In this document: piece after piece, positions 13,850 to 16,533 of the stretch
Position numbering within the stretch: the stretch's first letter is position 1
Layout of the letters: each line of letters begins with the position of its first letter
From: an uncultured Lachnospiraceae bacterium
GTDB taxonomy: Bacteria > Bacillota > Clostridia > Lachnospirales > Lachnospiraceae
Direction of reading: 5' to 3'
Length of the DNA: 16,533 nt
Assembly (NCBI GenBank): GCA_934364805.1
Contig: CAKRMH010000031.1
Location: 1 to 16,533 of the forward strand
Made by a program: the position numbers and the translations under genes
The notes under the pieces: model-generated
The model's input: the letters and a program-made list of their open reading frames with translations, nothing else
The model's database searches: none
What the model was told of the DNA's origin: nothing

Positions 13850-16399
13850 ATGAAACAGCAGAAGAAGCTGATCGACTGGCAGCAGAACAGGCCGGTCCAT
13901 ACAAATAAAATCAAAAACTCCGTGTGGACAGAGATTGTGCGCTGTATTGGCAACAGTATCATTGCTGTTCTTTTTCTGCTGTCTTCTGTCTGGATGATGC
14001 AGGATGTATTTCCAGATATGAAAGTAAATGTTTCTGGAATAATTCTTTCCGTTGTGATGATCGCAGCATTTACATTCTGGAATGGAATTATGACAGAGGC
14101 AACACAGAAGATGCAAAGGCTTATTGGAAATTTATCAGCTGTTGTGATTCTTGTATTTGGTTGTGTCCGGTTTTATCGAAGTTATGGAGTATTAATGGAA
14201 GATGGAGCACTGGCACTTGGACAGCTTTATCTGGAGCGGTGGAATGAATATTACAATACCACAGCAAAGCTTTCTGGCGGTGATGCAGCATATCTTTCGC
14301 TCGCACTGTCTTTTGGAGTGTTTGCTGCTGCATCGCTGCTTCAGATGCTCGCAGGGGTATTCCGGAAATGGTGGCTTATGATCAGTTTGCCGTTGAGCGT
14401 ATGCGTGCTTGAACTTCTGATTGGCTATACGCCTGAATGGAGCGCCTTCATTCTGCTTTATGCAGGAATCGTACTGGGCAGCTGTGTATTCTGGAAGAAG
14501 ATCTTTCCAGGGAAAAGACGGATGATCTGGATTGGCGTGTCCATTGTTCTTGTTGTTGCAGCTGTGACATATGGTCTGAATGGTCCGGCACATTATATCG
14601 CATCGAAAGAAACGCAGATGAAAATGGTACAGGGCGAACTGGAAGGTTCGCTCAAAAATCTGAGAGTCCAGCTGTTCCACGGAAATATGGAAGATGGAAG
14701 TGTGGATAACCATACACCGAAGTATAATAATGAAGAAGTAATGCGAATCCATATGGATGGCAGTTCGAATGGCGGGCGTATGTATCTTCGGGGATATTAT
14801 GGTTCTGAGTATGAGAATTCGGAATGGATAAACACAGATGATGCATTTGCAAAGGCATGCATTGATCATGGAATCTCATCGGAAGAAGGCTCAGAACTTT
14901 TGGCGAATGCACAGTATATGAATGCAATGGTGGAAGATGCCGGTGCTGCAGCAGAGTACTCGATAGAATATACCGGAATTCAGGATCCGTATACGTATGC
15001 ACTGTATGCGAGCAGTTATTCCAGAATGAAGGACGTCACACTTTCTGGGGATTATCGTATCTTTAAAGAAAAGGGAAAGAAAACATTTTCTGCGACGGTA
15101 AACCAGCAGAACTGGGATATGTTTCACTGGGAAACCGCAGGAGAGAATCTTTTTTGGTATGCAGACAGTTATGGCAGCCTGTGGAGTAAAGAACAGGAGT
15201 TTTTTGACTGGTATAATCCGTATGCTGCAGCAAATTATCTGACCGTACCAGCGCAGGAAGTGACAGCAAAAAAAATTGCAGAAGAGATCAGGCAGTCGGA
15301 TCTTGCAGAGCTTGATTATGGTGACAGCTATGGGAATGATGCTGTGAACATGAAAAGAATTATATATGCACAGCTTGTCAGTTCTGAACTTGCTGCCCGT
15401 GGCATGTACAGTTTATATCTGGATTCTCCGGGAAATCAGGACCCGATCGAGTATTTCCTTTCGGTAAGCCATAAGGGGTATTGTGTACATTTTGCATCGG
15501 CAGGCGTATTTATTTTGCGTGAGCTTGGTGTGCCGACGCGATATGCAACCGGATATATCACAAAAGGAAACGGAACCAGCGGTGAAGACGACACGACGGA
15601 TTATGTGGTGGAGGATAACTGCGCACATGCATGGGTGGAAGTCTATCTGAACAATTATGGCTGGGTTCCGGTGGAGATGACACCGGGCTATGATGATCAG
15701 ACAAAACTTCCGAGTGAGTGGACAAAATCCGAGACACAGGAGAATAATGAAGGTAAGGAAAAGATTATTCAAAGACAGGAAGCACAGCAGGATCAGCAGA
15801 CGTCAGATACACAAAGTGAAGAACTGGAACAGGATGGGACTACGGCAGAGAAAAATACGCAAAGTGATACTGGAATGAATCAGACGTCAGAGGATACAGG
15901 ATTTCATGGACAGACGGCGTCAAAAGATGGACAGACGTTGAAAAAACAGAAAGAAGAGGAGAACAGTAACTGGACGAAAGTATGTGAATGGATCAGTATC
16001 ATGATTGTAATTGCCGGTTTCCTGATGAGCTGTTTCTATCTGGTTGTGGTCCGGCCAAAGCAGAAAGAACAGTCCTGGAATAAAAAGCTTGCCAGAGAGC
16101 TGGAAAGAGGACAATATAATCAGGCAGTGCGTCAGTTGAACCGGAAAATCTATCATATGGTGATGAAAAAACAGCGTGTTCAAAAATCCGGTTTGTCGGA
16201 TAGACAGTATCTTGAAATATTAACCGGAAACTTTCCGGAAATAAGCAGAAAAGACTGGGAACGTTATATGGAAATCGTGCAGAAGGGTGCATTTTCAGAG
16301 GAAAGCATAAGCAGTGAGGAGGCACAATTCTGTGAAAAAATATTTCGGGCTTTGCCAGAAGAAGGAATAAAAATTCAAATAAAAACAAAAAACAGTTGA
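13850..16399 (+). CDS. Membrane-anchored transglutaminase-like protein (TgpA-type)
   Basis: An 849-residue multi-pass membrane protein. The first ~245 residues contain about six or seven hydrophobic segments, ending near VSIVLVVAAVTYGL. A large extracellular region follows with a transglutaminase-like core: Cys545 (HKGYCVHFASA), His593 (NCAHAWVEVY) and an acidic third position, Glu609 (WVPVEMTPG), where many family members have Asp. After it come a hydrophilic Gln/Ser/Glu-rich linker (about 620-705), a final membrane segment (about 711-733) and a cytoplasmic tail of about 115 residues. The architecture resembles TgpA and related DUF3488/DUF4129-containing proteins. The ATG at 13850 follows GGGAG and lies 12 bases after the DUF58 stop. 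Whether it crosslinks, or cleaves as a protease, cannot be told from sequence. The stop codon overlaps the -35 box of the tRNA promoter. Confidence 0.92.
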   Translation: MKQQKKLIDWQQNRPVHTNKIKNSVWTEIVRCIGNSIIAVLFLLSSVWMMQDVFPDMKVNVSGIILSVVMIAAFTFWNGIMTEATQKMQRLIGNLSAVVILVFGCVRFYRSYGVLMEDGALALGQLYLERWNEYYNTTAKLSGGDAAYLSLALSFGVFAAASLLQMLAGVFRKWWLMISLPLSVCVLELLIGYTPEWSAFILLYAGIVLGSCVFWKKIFPGKRRMIWIGVSIVLVVAAVTYGLNGPAHYIASKETQMKMVQGELEGSLKNLRVQLFHGNMEDGSVDNHTPKYNNEEVMRIHMDGSSNGGRMYLRGYYGSEYENSEWINTDDAFAKACIDHGISSEEGSELLANAQYMNAMVEDAGAAAEYSIEYTGIQDPYTYALYASSYSRMKDVTLSGDYRIFKEKGKKTFSATVNQQNWDMFHWETAGENLFWYADSYGSLWSKEQEFFDWYNPYAAANYLTVPAQEVTAKKIAEEIRQSDLAELDYGDSYGNDAVNMKRIIYAQLVSSELAARGMYSLYLDSPGNQDPIEYFLSVSHKGYCVHFASAGVFILRELGVPTRYATGYITKGNGTSGEDDTTDYVVEDNCAHAWVEVYLNNYGWVPVEMTPGYDDQTKLPSEWTKSETQENNEGKEKIIQRQEAQQDQQTSDTQSEELEQDGTTAEKNTQSDTGMNQTSEDTGFHGQTASKDGQTLKKQKEEENSNWTKVCEWISIMIVIAGFLMSCFYLVVVRPKQKEQSWNKKLARELERGQYNQAVRQLNRKIYHMVMKKQRVQKSGLSDRQYLEILTGNFPEISRKDWERYMEIVQKGAFSEESISSEEAQFCEKIFRALPEEGIKIQIKTKNS

Positions 16400-16424
16400 C
16401 TTTTTTTAAAACAATAGATATAAT
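16396..16424 (+). promoter_or_regulatory. tRNA-Val promoter overlapping the preceding stop codon
   Basis: TTGACT (16396-16401) and TATAAT (16419-16424) are separated by exactly 17 bases, a near-perfect housekeeping promoter. The transglutaminase stop codon TGA (16397-16399) lies inside the -35 box. The predicted start of transcription is near 16431. No intrinsic terminator for the upstream operon fits before it, so read-through into the tRNA is possible. Confidence 0.88.
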
Positions 16425-16430
16425 AAACAA

Positions 16431-16452
16431 GTCGTCAGCGAGAGCAGACGAC
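16431..16452 (+). other. Hairpin in the tRNA precursor 5' leader
   Basis: GTCGTC (16431-16436) pairs perfectly with GACGAC (16447-16452). Inside, an A-A mismatch is followed by GC/GC closing a GAGA tetraloop (16440-16443) of the GNRA type. It starts at about the predicted first transcribed base and ends six bases before the tRNA, so nearly the whole leader would be structured. It has no T run and is not a terminator. Confidence 0.7.
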
Positions 16453-16458
16453 AAAACT

Positions 16459-16531
16459 GGGATCTTAGCTCAGCTGGGAGAGCATCTGCCTTACAAGCAG
16501 AGGGTCACAGGTTCGAGCCCTGTAGGTCCCA
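16459..16531 (+). tRNA. tRNA-Val (anticodon UAC)
   Basis: A complete cloverleaf. The acceptor is GGGATCT (16459-16465) with AGGTCCC (16524-16530), with one T-G pair. The D arm is GCTC/GAGC around AGCTGGGA, the anticodon arm is TCTGC/GCAGA with loop CTTACAA (anticodon TAC), and the T arm is ACAGG/CCTGT with loop TTCGAGC. The discriminator is A (16531). No CCA is encoded; the next bases are TT. The window ends two bases later, so this may be the first tRNA of a cluster. Confidence 0.97.
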
Positions 16532-16533
16532 TT

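Noticed and set aside
13289..14116. Long open frame on the - strand (275 codons)
   Set aside because: It lies entirely antisense to the DUF58 and transglutaminase genes, has low-complexity Cys/His/Leu-rich composition, and no ribosome site or family resemblance. The same applies to antisense frames at 14192-14869, 11670-12203 and 15999-16454.
1..16533. CRISPR arrays, transposase genes, prophage genes
   Set aside because: No regularly spaced direct repeats and no transposase, integrase or phage structural protein were seen in any frame.

Overview
The window reads as chromosome of a Gram-positive anaerobe of the Clostridia, most likely a Lachnospiraceae-type gut Firmicute. The reasons are strong GGAGG-type ribosome sites, frequent GTG starts, a T-box leader, [FeFe]-hydrogenase maturation genes, a tRNA-dependent amidotransferase operon and a tRNA without encoded CCA. 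This assignment is an inference from gene content; no marker gene settles the genus. Every confident gene lies on the + strand.

Layout. (1) 31-507 encodes a low-molecular-weight protein tyrosine phosphatase, followed by a probable terminator near 659-690. (2) 508-880 has no gene but holds a conspicuous 114-bp imperfect inverted-repeat element (729-842). (3) 881-4891 is a compact [FeFe]-hydrogenase maturation operon: a TM1266-type small regulator, hydE, hydG and hydF. No hydrogenase structural gene is in the window. (4) 4964-5896 is a lipoprotein with DUF4163/DUF3298-like (RsiV-like) architecture. Its upstream region carries an inverted repeat over a possible promoter. (5) 5906-11618 is a complete indirect aminoacylation operon: strong promoter, T-box riboswitch, intrinsic terminator, archaeal-type (probably non-discriminating) aspartyl-tRNA synthetase, a GNAT acetyltransferase-GatC fusion, GatA, GatB and a closing terminator. 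(6) 11736-16399 is a MoxR AAA+ ATPase / DUF58 / membrane transglutaminase-like operon. (7) A consensus promoter whose -35 box overlaps the last gene's stop codon drives a tRNA-Val(UAC) gene at the window end, through a leader that folds into a GNRA-capped hairpin.

How the genes work together. HydE, HydG and HydF build the 2Fe subcluster of the H-cluster. The AspRS probably charges tRNA-Asn with Asp, and GatCAB converts this to Asn-tRNA(Asn); GatCAB probably also makes Gln-tRNA(Gln) from Glu-tRNA(Gln). The T-box senses uncharged tRNA and couples expression of the whole pathway to demand. MoxR, DUF58 and transglutaminase proteins form a widely conserved but poorly understood membrane-associated module.

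The most notable points are: the overlapping GAA/AAC triplets (GAAC, 6043-6046) in the T-box, resembling the two-codon T-box described for the equivalent Clostridium acetobutylicum operon; the GNAT-GatC fusion, with an internal Shine-Dalgarno and ATG that could also yield free GatC; the MITE-like inverted repeat before the hydrogenase maturation operon; and the hairpin-leader tRNA-Val transcription unit whose promoter is embedded in the preceding gene's end.
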